NCBI GenBank assembly: GCA_019671135.1
Contig: JAHRHY010000010.1
Span: 1,860,001-1,924,000, forward strand
Reading direction: 5' to 3'
From: Linnemannia hyalina
Lineage: Eukaryota; Mortierellomycota; Mortierellomycetes; Mortierellales; Mortierellaceae
DNA: 64,000 nt
Shown: positions 33,651-45,885 of the stretch, piece after piece
Position numbering within the stretch: position 1 is the first letter of the stretch
Layout of the letters: the number at the start of each line of letters is the position of its first letter
Notes under the pieces: model-generated
The model's input: the letters and a program-made list of their open reading frames with translations, nothing else
Told to the model about the DNA's origin: nothing
Databases searched by the model: none
Position numbers and translations under genes: made by a program

Positions 33651-34230
33651 ACCTCCTTGGACCCTCAAGAAACAGTTTTGGCTGAAGACGACGACACTCC
33701 AGAACAGGACAGACGCCACTCTGTCATCACAAACGTCGCTCACAACTTACAAACCGTCGCCTCGGAACTCTCAGCAGCACAACTTCACTACCTCCAGTTT
33801 CATCCTTACTCTCAACCACTCGCAACAGCAAGACGCAGCTCATCCTGGCCCTTTGCACCAACAACAACAACAACAACAACAACAACTGGCCACGACCATA
33901 GCCTCAACATCCCATCCACCCTTACTTTTCGCTCCCCACCAACGCTCCATCCGATACCTCTACACATCCCGATACACAAACTCCTCCCGCACGCGCCTGA
34001 AGTCCGACGACTGGTTCCTCCTCTACCGCGCCGCAATCTGCATGGAGGACCTCCCACTGCAAGCCCGTGCACTCGATAAGATCCAAGCCCAACTCAACTT
34101 CCAATGTCCTCTTGAACGTGCTATGTTGTTCAACTCATCTTTTCCTGCTTGCAGGGCGATGCCTCAGACAAGTTCCGATTTGTTCGAGACAAATAGTAGA
34201 AATAATAGAACATTTGTTAGAGGCGAATAA
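33651..34230 (+). pseudogene. Possible BTB/POZ-like remnant with a (CAA)n tract
   Basis: Two overlapping frames look coding in turn. From about 33651 one reads an acidic stretch (DPQETVLAEDDDTPEQDRRH, then SVITNVAHNLQTVASELSAA). From about 33796 the other reads through a (CAA)9 run (poly-Gln) into SIRYLYTSRYTNSS and DDWFLLYRAAICMEDLPLQA, ending at TAA 34228-34230. The YLYT-x-x-Y and W-x-x-LYRAA words resemble the end of a BTB domain and the helices after it. A clean acceptor (acctccag, 33795) could join an upstream exon to the second frame. It could be a small spliced gene or a frameshifted remnant. Confidence 0.35.
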
Positions 34231-34377
34231 AACCAACAGAATTTGACTATGACACACATTCTCGCCCATTCATCGCCACCTATCCCCTCACCACAACACC
34301 ATGCTCCCGTACCTTCTTGGCCACTCATTTTTTTAATTGTAGGTGTCGTATATGTCGATGATCCTGGTGACAACGAG

Positions 34378-35312
34378 AGGTGAAAGGCGATATGGTGGGG
34401 GAGAGAAAAAGAGAACAAGTGCCAAGTGTCTTTGCCCCTCGACAGCCAACGCAAGGAAGTCTGAACACGTGGATTCGCCTTCTCGATAAGCGTAGGTTGT
34501 TGCTCTCCGCGGCTCCTAGGCCAGGATAGCCTAGGAACTGTTTCTCAACAAACGTTCCAAGGCCAGGTAGTCAAGGGTGGTCATCGACAAAGTCGATTCC
34601 CGGGCGACAAATGACAGTATCATTCTCTTCACCCGCTAGCACAATTCTATCACCATGCCTTTAGGCCCACTCTTGTCTGCCACTCCTGAAATGTCGATCC
34701 TGAATAGTTCATCCTGGCTGGTGAGGGGGAAGAAGGCAGAGGGAGGAGGAGGGGGGGATGAAGGAAGAGAGAAGGGGGGGTCTACCCATTTTATACAAAA
34801 AAGTCAGAAGCACGTGGGAAAACATCCGCAGCACATACCTATTAAACCGGAACGCCTGTATGTACAGTACACACGTGTAATAATAGCACCCACACATGAT
34901 CACACGACGGTCTTTTGATGCATATGTGCTGCGGACTTTTTTAAATAAAAATATAATGGGCAGATTCCCTTTCTCTCTTCCTTTCTTCACCCCTTTCCCT
35001 TTCCCCTCCTCCCCTCCCCTTCTCAAAAGACATGGTGATAGCATTGCGCTAGCGGGTGAAGAAAATGATGCTGTCACTTATCGACTGGGCATTGACATTG
35101 TCGATGACCACACCTACGACTACACGACCTTGGAACGTCTGTTGTGAACAGCTCTTAGGCCCTCCTGGCCTAGGAGCCGCGCACCATCCCTACGCTCCCC
35201 GAGTCAGCGAAAACGCGTGTTCAGACTTCCTCGCGTTGGCTGTCGAGGGGCAAAGACACTTGACACTTGTTCTCTTCTTCTCTCCCCCACCATATCGCCT
35301 TCCACTTCTTCA
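34378..35312. repeat. Foldback / MITE-like inverted-repeat element, about 935 bp
   Basis: The outer ends gtgaaaggcgatatggtggg (34380) and ccaccatatcgccttccac (about 35290-35310) are near reverse complements. Homology runs inward for more than 120 bp (cctcgacagccaacgcaagg against cgcgttggctgtcgagg) and resumes near the centre (gtcagaagcacgtggg... cgcagcacata against tatgtgctgcggac). The middle is around 34860. No transposase frame is present, so it could only move with help from another element. I could not identify a clear target-site duplication. Inner words aatataatgggcagattccc resemble 4371-4390, next to the protease-tail arrays. Confidence 0.8.
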
Positions 35313-35439
35313 TATTCTCCTCTCTCTCTCCACAACCATCAGCACTCGACAACACCCACCCATCCCCTCTCCTTCTCAGTACAATCCGACAACTATCATT
35401 AACCCACTACCATCGACAACCAACGAGGAAACAGCACCA

Positions 35440-35551
35440 GAAAGACTGGACAAACTGGACACACAGGATAAACAGGACACACAGGACACACAGGACACAC
35501 AGGACACACAGGACACACAGGATAAGCAGGACAAACAGGATAAACCAAAAA
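35440..35551 (+). repeat. 10-bp minisatellite (gacacacagg)
   Basis: About ten imperfect units of gacacacagg / gataaacagg / gacaaacagg stand just outside the protease 3' flank. Similar aaacaggacaaacgggacaa words end the ACAAC arrays at 5443-5467 and 45794-45816, which hints at a shared origin of the arrays. Confidence 0.85.
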
Positions 35552-35664
35552 AAAACCCCCTTCGGTCCCACGCACAGACCACGTGTGCTCTTGTTGTGGG
35601 GCCGCGAGAAAAAGAGGACCCGACCTCTGTCGGTGCTCTTCGTTTCAAACTTAGGAAGGAACGA

Positions 35665-36438
35665 TACTTTCGGCCGAATATAGCGTGAGTACAGTTCTGA
35701 GCCTCGGTTTGTTTTTCTAATCCCTTCAAGTCGACTCCGTTTGGAGAAGCTTTGGGGGGAGCTGTTTTTGTTTGGGGCACCAAATTGAACCCGCGACCTC
35801 CTCGTGGTGTGCCCTGGACGGTGTCTCTCTCTTTTCTTGCTTCGGATGAGGAATGAGAAGGAGAAAGGAGAGGGTCACTGACTAGCGGCGGGTCTACTTA
35901 CATAGCGATTAGCATAGTCTGATATGTAGTCTGAAGAATAAAACACAGGTACAAGACACAATGCTTAGACGCGGTGAACAAGTGAATGACGGCCATGGAG
36001 GACATGGATTCGAGTGAATTAGGAATGAGCAATTCAGTTGGTCGAGCGAAACAGGCTTGTCATCTCGCAGTGAGTCGCAGTACCATGTCGTTCGTCTCTC
36101 CTGTGTGTTTCTGCTAACAGGCCGTTGTCTCCTTGTCTCCTTACTCCATCCTTGTTCGTTTTGAACGTTTTACGTTATGGCTTCCATTGGCACCTTGTAA
36201 GGTGATTCGTGACCGGTTTTCTCATTGCCTTTCTCCACCCTCAATGCACTTTTGCTGCCACGAAAACTAAGGCGGCCAGACTCTCAAAATGAAAAGACGA
36301 AATGTAAATAGGGACCGCTCTGTACGATCCCCAGAATGCATCTTTCAAGAATTGGCACCGTCCGCCCACCTCCATGCGTTTATTGACGTATCTTTCAAGG
36401 AATTCAAGAAGAAATGGTAAAAGAGGGTATGCGGTATA
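35665..36438 (-). repeat. Protease 3' flank B, parent of the inverted arms
   Basis: This segment lies directly downstream of the intact protease on the minus strand and occurs as arms A-left, A-right, C-left and C-right. Because here it is joined to a complete gene, it is the most likely source. In the 110 bp around 36270-36390 its reverse complement is identical to C-left (41596-41705), including ctggccgcctt, which A-left lacks. Confidence 0.88.
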
Positions 36439-37883
36439 CTAATACTTGAGAGGCGCGAGACCCACGCGAGGGTTCAAAGGCGAATGGTCAAAGACACAAT
36501 AATTGTTCTTGATAAATACATCACCCAGAATCCACAACCCTTCCTGTCCACCTTGCACTCCCGACAGACAAGTCTTCCCCTTTTCACCATCAACCGCCTC
36601 GAATGCCAGATCTGCAAGTGGGACCTTGAGATACTTCCCGTTCAGTTTGAAGCCAATAACGGAGGATGAAGGGGTGTTGCGCAAGGCGCATGGGACAAGG
36701 TAGCCGAGTTTTTGGTCGAGAGTGGCACCGGGGATAGAGGAATGAATTAGTTTCGCGGCGGATGTGGAGACGATGATTAAGGTCGTGCCGGTGTCGAGGA
36801 TTGCTTCCTGTTTAGGGGTGACATGTTCGACCCATGCAGGTTTGTTCCTGGTATGGGCGGCGCTGCTGGCTTCTTTGGAAGGGAGAGTGGGGGTCTTGAA
36901 GGCATCGAGCTTGACCTGCCAGAACCCTTTCTGAGTAACGGGGACGTAGTGGAGCTGACCAGTGTACTGTGAATGATCAATCCCGCCGAAGAGAACGTGA
37001 CCATTGCGGCCGCCGTTCTTGCGGAGCGAAGGTAAAAAGACCGACACGACTGGTTGCTTCAACACACCGCCTTTGGTCTTGTTCTTCGCAGAGGTGGCTA
37101 TGGCGTTGTCCATGAATGTGCTGACACCCTTGACGCTCAACAGAGTATTGAACCCTAACCCAAAGATCCCATCCTCCGGCGAGTCCTTGAACTTGTCCGA
37201 CACATTCTTTGCTAGTCCCACCGTCTGCCTAACCTGCACACCACCGGCGTTGACAATCTCGGACGCGAGATAGCCGTTGGCGAAAGATCCGTCTCCGTAC
37301 TCAATTTTCCAGGGTCGGTTATCTTTTTTGTAGGTTGAGGATTTGGACGAGTTGAAGCGGGTGTGGACTTTGCATGCGTGTGTTGAGCAAGAGGTGGAGG
37401 AGAACCAGATGTCAGAGGACCCTGTGTCGAAGATGAGGTTGAGTGTTTGGGCTGGAGTTCCCACTTTTACCGCACCGTAGTACTATTCGCACGAACAATA
37501 TAATGCAGAGAGAGAGAGAGAGTGACAAAAAAAAATGCCGAACGATTAATTTTTCGTATCTCTGAGTGCAGATATAAAATACACATTTATTCTCATAAGT
37601 CCTCCATGTACTTGTACAGACAGAAAGGGGTACATACCTCAAGGTCAGGGTTGACATTAACAAGGCCCACCTTTCCAGTACAAGCTGAAACAAAACCTTC
37701 ACCGGCCTTGATTTTGATATTGGGGTATCGTTTATTGAGTTTTTGGATATGGGCAGGGGTGTTGTGGATGTAGTCGGGGTTGAGGACGAGGGGGACTGCA
37801 CCGATACCTTCGTCTAAGGGAGAAGCGTTGGAGAAGGTAGTTGTGGTCGCTAGGGCCAACGAGAGCAAGAGAGCGAGCTTCAT
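36439..37883 (-). CDS. Secreted aspartic protease (pepsin family A1), 2 exons
   Basis: Exons 37883-37638 and 37482-36439 give 429 residues. A signal peptide (MKLALLLSLALATTTTFSNA) is followed by a propeptide to about residue 80, then the mature enzyme starting near YYGAVKVGTPAQ. Catalytic Asp residues are D101 in LIFDTGSSDIWF and D312 in AILDTGTTLI, with flap Tyr144 in IEYGDGSF. Paired cysteines (STSCSTHACK; VPCALR and KTCLSG) and LWILGDVFIKNNYCVFD near the C-terminus fit A1 proteases of the rhizopuspepsin type. It should be an extracellular acid endopeptidase. Its last ~75 codons plus 3' flank have been copied to 3262-3492 and 41292-41530. The DNA upstream of its ATG continues into duplication copy C. 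Confidence 0.95.
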
Positions 37884-38030
37884 GGCTGTGAGGGATTAGT
37901 TGCTGTGGAGGTGAAAGATGAAGGATGGAGGGGGTTGAGGAATGAAGGAAAAGAGGGATAAGGGATGAGGTGATGGAGGGGGTGGATGAGTGAAGAAGTG
38001 AGGAAGGGGAAGACAAGGAAAGGGAATCTT

Positions 38031-41000
38031 GGAGAAGAAGGAGAAAAGAAAAGAAGAGAAGAGGAAGGGGAGGGGCATGGATACTTTTATCCATCCACAC
38101 CCACACCATCATGGTTCCCGTGGATCATTCATTTTGTTTTATCCATCGATGGAGGAGGTTGTTCTAATTGCTCACTGAATCGATTTAGTCTTATTGCACT
38201 TCCTCCCAATTAATTTGTCTACCGCTTGCTTTGCATCCTTGGGTCCATTGATTCAAACAACGCCACCAAAATGGTCCCCTGAAACAGAACGCATGCAGTC
38301 AATTCTTCTATTTGCCTAACATCATCATCGCACCTCATTATGTTTCTTTTTTATGCGGTAAGTAGGTCGATTGCTTCCTGCCACAACCTTAAAAACAAAC
38401 AATAGAATAAAGGCAAGAGGGAGAGAAGAGAGAAAAGGTAATTAGAAACGACGGGAAGCGAATGGGTGCAGGAAGTAGTGCGGGTTCTAACGCAAGACGG
38501 TGATTCCGGGAATTCTCTAAAAGAGGTCGTACACAGGGAGAGGGGGAAAGGAAGGAGAGGCGCATTCACGTTAGTGGTACTCACCCCTTTTTCCCCTCCC
38601 TCTCGTTTTCAGCCGTGTATGGCACGAATGCATTTTCGTTGACGTCGCTTTTCCAAGCGAGAAGAGAAGAGAGAAAGAAATTAGGCAGCTGCGAAAAGGG
38701 GAGAAGAGAGAGGAGAGGAGTTAATGAAAACGGATGAGGGAATGATTACAGAAACACCGTGCCAGGGATGAAGAGGAAGAAAAACGGTGTTTGTTACTGG
38801 TGGAAGAAGGAAAGGGGTCGAAATCCAAGCGCCATTGAGGGTGATACAAAGAGCACAGCGCAGATCAATATTATTTCTCTTTCATCTTCTCTCTCCCAAC
38901 AAGCTAGGCAACACCCTTCGCCCCAAGATTCAATTCGTTTCTTCCTCCTTCCTTCCTTCCTATCGCCTTTCACCGAAAACACACCCTCATTCTCATTCAA
39001 AAAAAAGACAACATGTCCAGCCATTCAAGCCTACTGCGCTTCTTGATCGTCCTTGTCACCATGCTCGCCGTCTTCCACGAAACTCAGCTTCTCTGATCAA
39101 ACAAATTTGCCAGCGCCGACGTAAAAGTCCTGTTCAAGCAATGCTCCTTCCGAGACCTGGCCAAGACGGTGGATGATGACACATGCATCACCATACCAAC
39201 AGGTTATTAGCCCTGTGGCGTCCGATCGGTGGATGGCACTCTGTGCAAGTGCAGATATTTTAACGACGCTCTTTGTACGATCCTTCAAGAGAAGGGCTCG
39301 CTCTTTATTCGCGAGTTGCCGTGAAGTAGATTAGACCGATTTACAGATCACAATCACACATCCTTATTCACACCCTGGCCATCACTTCATCATTGTCATA
39401 AAATAGTACTACATACCTTTGGCGTTTACTCAGCAATGGATACAAGGGGGGTGCGTTGGAACAAGGGTTTGTATGCAATGGTTGGAACAAGAGTTGGTAT
39501 TCAATGCTCTGCCCAAAAATACCCAATTTTTGACACGATTAGCAGCATTGAAGTCGTCAACGATTACAAAGAGGGTTAAGGTAGACAGAGTTGATGGCAG
39601 CCGCCGGCGTCCTTGTGGTGGCGGCAGAATCCCACTTAGCAACAATTCTTGCCCCATGTTGACTTATTTATTAATACCGTATTAAAAAAACACGGTCCAG
39701 CATGTCCAAAAAAAATATTATATATCCCAAAAACATCGAGATAGAGGGGACTCTAGTAATGGGCTTTTGGACATTTTTCTCTTATTCTGCTCCAAGTAAC
39801 TAGGGGATAAATACAGGAGGATGAAGGAAGAGTGATTGTGGGAATGAAAGAGAGGCAAGTGTAAAGGTAGGTGATAAGGTGGATAGGAGGACAATGGGTT
39901 CATGATGCTTGGTTTTTTCGTACACAATACAAACCCTACGTTCGCCTAGAAACAATCTCCACCCTACAAATAACAAACCATCCCCTCAAAGTCAGATCCT
40001 TATTCATAATTTCTTTCCCTTATTACAAATACATGTTCTCATTCCGTGCCTGTCGTGTGCATTCGTTTAATCGTCTCTCGTTCTCTCGCCCTTGTTCCGA
40101 ACTCGTTGCAGGTTGTGGTAATAGGGTAGTTTGATTGTGGGCCTTTGTTGGTTTGGCAATAACACGCTCCATGAAACCCTCGAGTGTTTGGATGTGTGGG
40201 TGGGTGGGAGTGGAGGGTCTTGAGTCGTAGGGAGGTTGAGGCGTGAGATATTAGTGAAGCTGGAAAGGTAATAGGGAAAGAAAAGGCTATGCGTGGTATG
40301 TGAGGGGGTGAAAGGCGCCAAAAAAAAATAAAAGAAAGATTAATGCAAAAAGAACGAAGAAAAAGAAAGAAGGTGGGAGAGAGAGGCCCAATGTATACCT
40401 TTCCCTCCTGGTGAGTGGCAATGCGTTGTCGTCATATCATTGACCATTGTGTTTGTGTCAAGAAACATGTAAGCGTAAGGGATCAAAAGCATTCGCCTTC
40501 AAAGGCGTCCTATCAGTCAGTCGCGTGCAATAGCATCGGCAGTTGGCCTACTTTCTTCTTTATCTCGACTCGGCGATATTCTGGAGAAGAGGGTTCTCTT
40601 GGACATTGCACAAAAAAACACTGTAGTTGTGTTCCCTCAACCATCCGCCTGACCATGCGAAAGACGCATTTCTTTTTTTTTTATTTTCATCTCTTTTCAG
40701 CTGAAAGGACCATAGGAAAAGCATTTGTTTCTTCCTTCTTTGATCTTTTCATAGATTACATGCATTTTGGCATTGTTATTTGTTGCTGCCGTTATTGTTT
40801 CGTGTTGTTCAACAACGCAATAGAGAAAAAGGGAGAATATACAAAAAGATAACGGAAGAAAAAAAAAGGAGAATTGAGGGAGAGGCAGAGAAACATATAG
40901 TTCATTGACGGAACTCACCATCCAATGTTATCATTTCTCTGTTTAGTTGTCGACGCGAAGACGTATTATGTTCTATTCTTTGTTCCGCCTACGTTTCCCT

Positions 41001-41291
41001 GCTCCTGCTGATCATTCACTGGGAAGGGTTCTACCGCCCATCGCCCATACTATGAGTCCATTATTCCTTTGAGCATCGCTTAACGAAATGGTTAGAGCTG
41101 TTATGAAGAGTGAAAGGAGGGTTGTTCTGAAGAGTGAGTGAGTGAGGAGAGAAAGAGAGCTACGGTGTTCTCTTTGTTTCTTCTTTCTTGTCCATGAAGG
41201 AGGCTGCCATCAGCTGTTGCCGCGCTGGCTCATGATTTTCTTACTTTCCCTTCTTTTCATTTTCCTAGCAGCATCTCTCTGTCTCTGTCAC
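38031..41291. repeat. Segmental duplication copy C, left part
   Basis: This is the direct copy of 1-3261 at offset 38030. It begins 148 bp upstream of the protease ATG, only because the window starts there in copy A. By extrapolation, another protease-like gene may lie just left of position 1. Apart from the broken secreted-protein frame at 39013-39324, it holds no supported gene. Confidence 0.93.
39013..39324 (+). pseudogene. Small secreted cysteine-rich protein frame with two in-frame stops (copy C)
   Basis: Same 103-codon frame as 983-1294, with the same TGA (39094-39096) and TAG (39208-39210). It differs by at least one replacement in the leader (Arg to His at codon 4) and a silent change. 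Because the stops are shared, they arose before the duplication or were spread by gene conversion. Confidence 0.45.
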
Positions 41292-41530
41292 TTATGCATC
41301 GTCTCCTCCTTCATCGACTTCAAACTGAACGTGAGGTGTTTCAAGGTCCCACTTGCAGATCTGGCATTCGAGGCGGTCGATGGTGAAAAGGGAAGACTTG
41401 TCTGTCGGGAGTGCAAGGTGGACAAGAAGGGTTGTGGATTCTGGGTGATGTATTTATCAAGAACAATTATTGTGTCTTTGACCATTCGCCTTTGAACCCT
41501 CGCGTGGGTCTCGCGCCTCTCAAGTATTAG
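41292..41530 (+). pseudogene. Aspartic protease C-terminal fragment (copy C, left arm)
   Basis: This matches the end of the intact protease and shares the one-base loss seen in copy A, but keeps the eight bases (gtgtcttt) that copy A lacks. It therefore resembles the intact gene more than copy A does at its 3' end. The frame reads GEKGRLVCRECKVDKKG after the shift, and the stop is TAG at 41528-41530. Confidence 0.85.
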
Positions 41531-42216
41531 TATACCGCATACCCTCTTTTACCATTTCTTCTTGAATTCCTTGAAAGATACGTCAATAAACGCATGGAGG
41601 TGGGCGGACGGTGCCAATTCTTGAAAGATGCATTCTGGGGATCGTACAGAGCGGTCCCTATTTACATTTCGTCTTTTCATTTTGAGAGTCTGGCCGCCTT
41701 AGTTTTCGTGGCAGCAAAAGTGCATTGAGGGTGGAGAAAGGCAATGAGAAAACCGGTCACGAATCACCTTACAAGGTGCCAATGGAAGCCATAACGTAAA
41801 ACGTTCAAAACGAACAAGGATGGAGTAAGGAGACAAGGAGACAACGGCCTGTTAGCAGAAACACACAGGAGAGACGAACGACATGGTACTGCGACTCACT
41901 GCGAGATGACAAGCCTGTTTCGCTCGACCAACCGAATTGCTCATTCCTAATTCACTCGAAGCCATTTCCTCCATGGCCGCATTCCATTCACTCTTTCACC
42001 CCGTCAAAGCATTGCCTGTGTTTTATTCTTCAGACTACATAACAGACTATGCTAATCGCTATGTAAATAGACCCGCCGCTCGTCAGTGTCCCCTCTTCTT
42101 TCTCCTTCTCATTCCTCATCCAAAGCAATAAAAGAAAGAGAAGTACCGTCCAGAGCGGTTGGTGCCTCAAACAAAAACAGCTTCCCCAAGCGTGACCAAA
42201 CCTCCAAACGGCAACG
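41531..42216 (+). repeat. Inverted arm C-left
   Basis: This is the reverse complement of C-right (45886-46432) and of flank B. Around 41596-41705 it is identical to flank B in inverted orientation, while further on (about 41930-42080) it matches C-right better (accgaattgctcattcctaa, ggccgcattccattcac). It is thus a patchwork of two relatives. Confidence 0.85.
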
Positions 42217-42488
42217 TTTTTCTTGTTTCCCCATAACAACAGCATACGTGCTATCAGTGCGCGTCGCAGAGGGTTATCCTGTTTGTCCTGTTTTCCTTCT
42301 TCTGCCAATGGCATCACCAGGAGCGGAAAGGATGAGGGAAAGGGAGAGAGAAGGTCTGTCATGCGAGTGAGGGAAAAAAATTCCGGTGGCAAAAGTCAAA
42401 ATTGATTTTTTTTTAATATAAAAGGGCAGACTCCCCCTCTTCTCTCTTCTTTTTCTTCACCCTCGCCCTTCCCAACAGGAATCGACTA

Positions 42489-42560
42489 TTCAGGATGGAC
42501 ATTTCAGGATGGATGGATGGATATTTCAGGATGGACATTTCAGGATGGACATTTCAGGAT
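42489..42560 (+). repeat. Short tandem repeat of ttcaggatggaca type (copy C)
   Basis: Same block as 4448-4518, at the entry of the 47-bp array. Confidence 0.8.
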
Positions 42561-45144
42561 GACAACACGACAATGCGACAACAGGCTACCACATTGTGAT
42601 GTGCCTCGACAACACGAGAACGCGACGACAGGCTACCACATTGTGATGTGCCTCGAGAACGCGGGAACAGGAGGATAGGCTACCACTGTGTGATGTGCCT
42701 CGATAACATGAGAACAGGATGATAGGCTACCACTTTGTGATGTGCCTCGACAACACGAGAATAGGATGATAGGCTACCACTTTGTGATGTGCCTCGACAA
42801 CATGGGAACAGGATGACAGGCTACCACATTGTGATGTGCCTCGACAACACGGGAACAGGGCGACAGGCTACCACTGCGTGAAGTGCCTCGACAACGCGGG
42901 AACAGGATGACAGGCTACCACATTGTGATGTGCCTCGACAACACGAGAACAGGATGACAGGCTACCACATTGTGATGTGCCTCGACAACACGGGAACAGG
43001 GCGACAGGCTACCACATTGTGATGTGCCTCGAGAACGCGACAACAGGATGACAGGCTACCACATTGTGATGTGCCTCGACAACACGAGAACGCGACGACA
43101 GGCTACCACATTGTGATGTGCCTCGAGAACGCGGGAACAGGAGGATAGGCTACCACTGTGTGATGTGCCTCGATAACATGAGAACAGGATGACAGGCTAC
43201 CACTTTGTGATGTGCCTCGAGAACGCGAGAACAGGAGGATAGGCTACCACTGTGTCATGTGCCTCGATAACATGAGAACAGGATGACAGGCTACCACTTT
43301 GTGATGTGCCTCGAGAACGCGAGAACAGGAGGATAGGCTACCACTGTGTGATGTGCCTCGATAACATGAGAACAGGAGGACAGGCTACCACTGTGTGATG
43401 TGCCTCGATAACATGAGAACAGGACGACAGGCTACCACTTTGTGATGTGCCTCGATAACATGAGAACAGGAGGACAGGCTACCACATTGTGATGTGCCTC
43501 GATAACATGAGAACAGGATGATAGGCTACCACTTTGTGATGTGCCTCGACAACACGAGAATAGGATGATAGGCTACCACTTTGTGATGTGCCTCGACAAC
43601 ATGGGAACAGGATGACAGGCTACCACATTGTGATGTGCCTCGACAACACGGGAACAGGGCGACAGGCTACCACTGCGTGAAGTGCCTCGACAACGCGGGA
43701 ACAGGATGACAGGCTACCACATTGTGATGTGCCTCGACAACACGAGAACAGGATGACAGGCTACCACATTGTGATGTGCCTCGACAACACGGGAACAGGG
43801 CGACAGGCTACCACATTGTGATGTGCCTCGAGAACGCGACAACAGGATGACAGGCTACCACATTGTGATGTGCCTCGACAACACGAGAACGCGACGACAG
43901 GCTACCACATTGTGATGTGCCTCGAGAACGCGGGAACAGGAGGATAGGCTACCACTGTGTGATGTGCCTCGATAACATGAGAACAGGATGACAGGCTACC
44001 ACTTTGTGATGTGCCTCGAGAACGCGAGAACAGGAGGATAGGCTACCACTGTGTCATGTGCCTCGATAACATGAGAACAGGATGACAGGCTACCACTTTG
44101 TGATGTGCCTCGAGAACGCGAGAACAGGAGGATAGGCTACCACTGTGTGATGTGCCTCGATAACATGAGAACAGGAGGACAGGCTACCACTGTGTGATGT
44201 GCCTCGATAACATGAGAACAGGACGACAGGCTACCACTTTGTGATGTGCCTCGATAACATGAGAACAGGAGGACAGGCTACCACATTGTGATGTGCCTCG
44301 ATAACATGAGAACAGGAGGACAGGCTACCACATTGTGATGTGCCTCCACAACACGAGAACGCGACAACAGGCTACCACTGTGTGAAGTGCCTCGACAACA
44401 CGGGAACAGGATGACAGGCTACCACATTGTGATGTGCCTCGACAACACGACAACAGGACGACAGGCTACCACATTGTGATGTGCCTCGACAACACGACAA
44501 CAGGACGACAGGCTACCACATTGTGATGTGCCTCGACAACACGAGAACGCGACAACAGGCTACCACATTGTGATGTGCCTCGACAACACGGGAACAGGAT
44601 GACAGGCTACCACTGTGTGATGTGCCTCGAGAACGCGACAACAGGACGACAGGCTACCACATTGTGATGTGCCTCGAGAACGCGACAACAGGATGACAGG
44701 CTACCACTGTGTGATGTGCCTCGACAACACGAGAACGCGACGACAGGCTACCACATTGTGATGTGCCTCGAGAACGCTAGAACAGGACGACAGGCTACCA
44801 CATTGTGATGTGCCTCGACAACACGAGAACGCGACAACAGGCTACCACTGTGTGAAGTGCCTCGACAACACGGGAACAGGATGACAGGCTACCACATTGT
44901 GATGTGCCTCGACAACACGACAACAGGACGACAGGCTACCACATTGTGATGTGCCTTGACAACGCAAGAGCAGGATGACAGGCTACCACTGTGTGATGTG
45001 CCTCGACAACACGGGAACAGGACGACAGGCTACCACTGTGTGATGTGCCTTGACAACGCAAGAGCAGGATGACAGGCTACCACTGTGTGATGTGCCTCGA
45101 CAACACGGGAACAGGACGACAGGCTACCACTTTGTAATGTGCCT
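42561..45144 (+). repeat. 47-bp minisatellite, 55 units, with a 17-unit higher-order repeat
   Basis: The word gtgcct ends first at 42606 and last at 45144; the distance is exactly 54 x 47 bp, so the net length change over 55 units is zero. A larger repeat of 799 bp (17 x 47) is evident. The variants gagaataggatgat (about 42755 and 43554), ctgcgtgaagtg, and the unique gtgtcatg (43253 and 44052) recur at this spacing. Copy 1 is about 42690-43488 and copy 2 about 43489-44287. A smaller repeated run starts near 44345 and 44820. Many units contain CACAT-TGTG-ATGTG, a possible 5-bp hairpin. Confidence 0.95.
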
Positions 45145-45763
45145 CGACAACACGACAATGCGACAACTCAACAAAACAACAACACAACAACACGACAACA
45201 CAACAACACGACAACACAACAACACGACAACACAACAACACGACAACACAACAACACGACAACACAACAATACGACAACACAACAACACAACAATACGAC
45301 AACACGACAACACGACAACACGAGAACACGACAACACGACAACACCACAGCACAACAACACGACAACACAACAACACAACAACACGACAACACAACAACA
45401 CGACAACACAACAATGCAATAACACGACAACACAACAACACAACGACACGGCAACACAACAATACAACAACACGAGAACACAACAATACGACAATACGAC
45501 AACACGAGAACACAACGACACAACAACACAACAACAAGACAAAATGACAAAACGACAACACGACAATACGACAACACGACAACATGACAACACGACAACA
45601 CAACAATACGACAATACGACAATACAACAATACGACAATACAACAACGCAACAACACGACAACACGACAACACAGCAAAACAACAAGACGACAGCACAAC
45701 AACGCCACAACACAACAACACAACAACACAACAACACAACAACACAACAACACGAGAACCTGA
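45145..45763 (+). repeat. ACAAC-type microsatellite array (copy C)
   Basis: This is about 620 bp of acaac/acgac words, longer than in copy A. It ends in gagaacctgactaccacattg like copy A. Stop-free frames on both strands are compositional. Confidence 0.95.
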
Positions 45764-45885
45764 CTACCACATTGTGATGCATCTCAACAACACGACAAAC
45801 AGGACAAACGGGACAATGAGAGATAAATAGGACGACGCTGCCACATTGTGACACGCCTTCCTCAAATTTGGGCAAGGATGATTGC

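Noticed and set aside
42561..45144. CRISPR-like regular repeats
   Set aside because: Units are contiguous with no unique spacers, and the genome is eukaryotic. It is a minisatellite.
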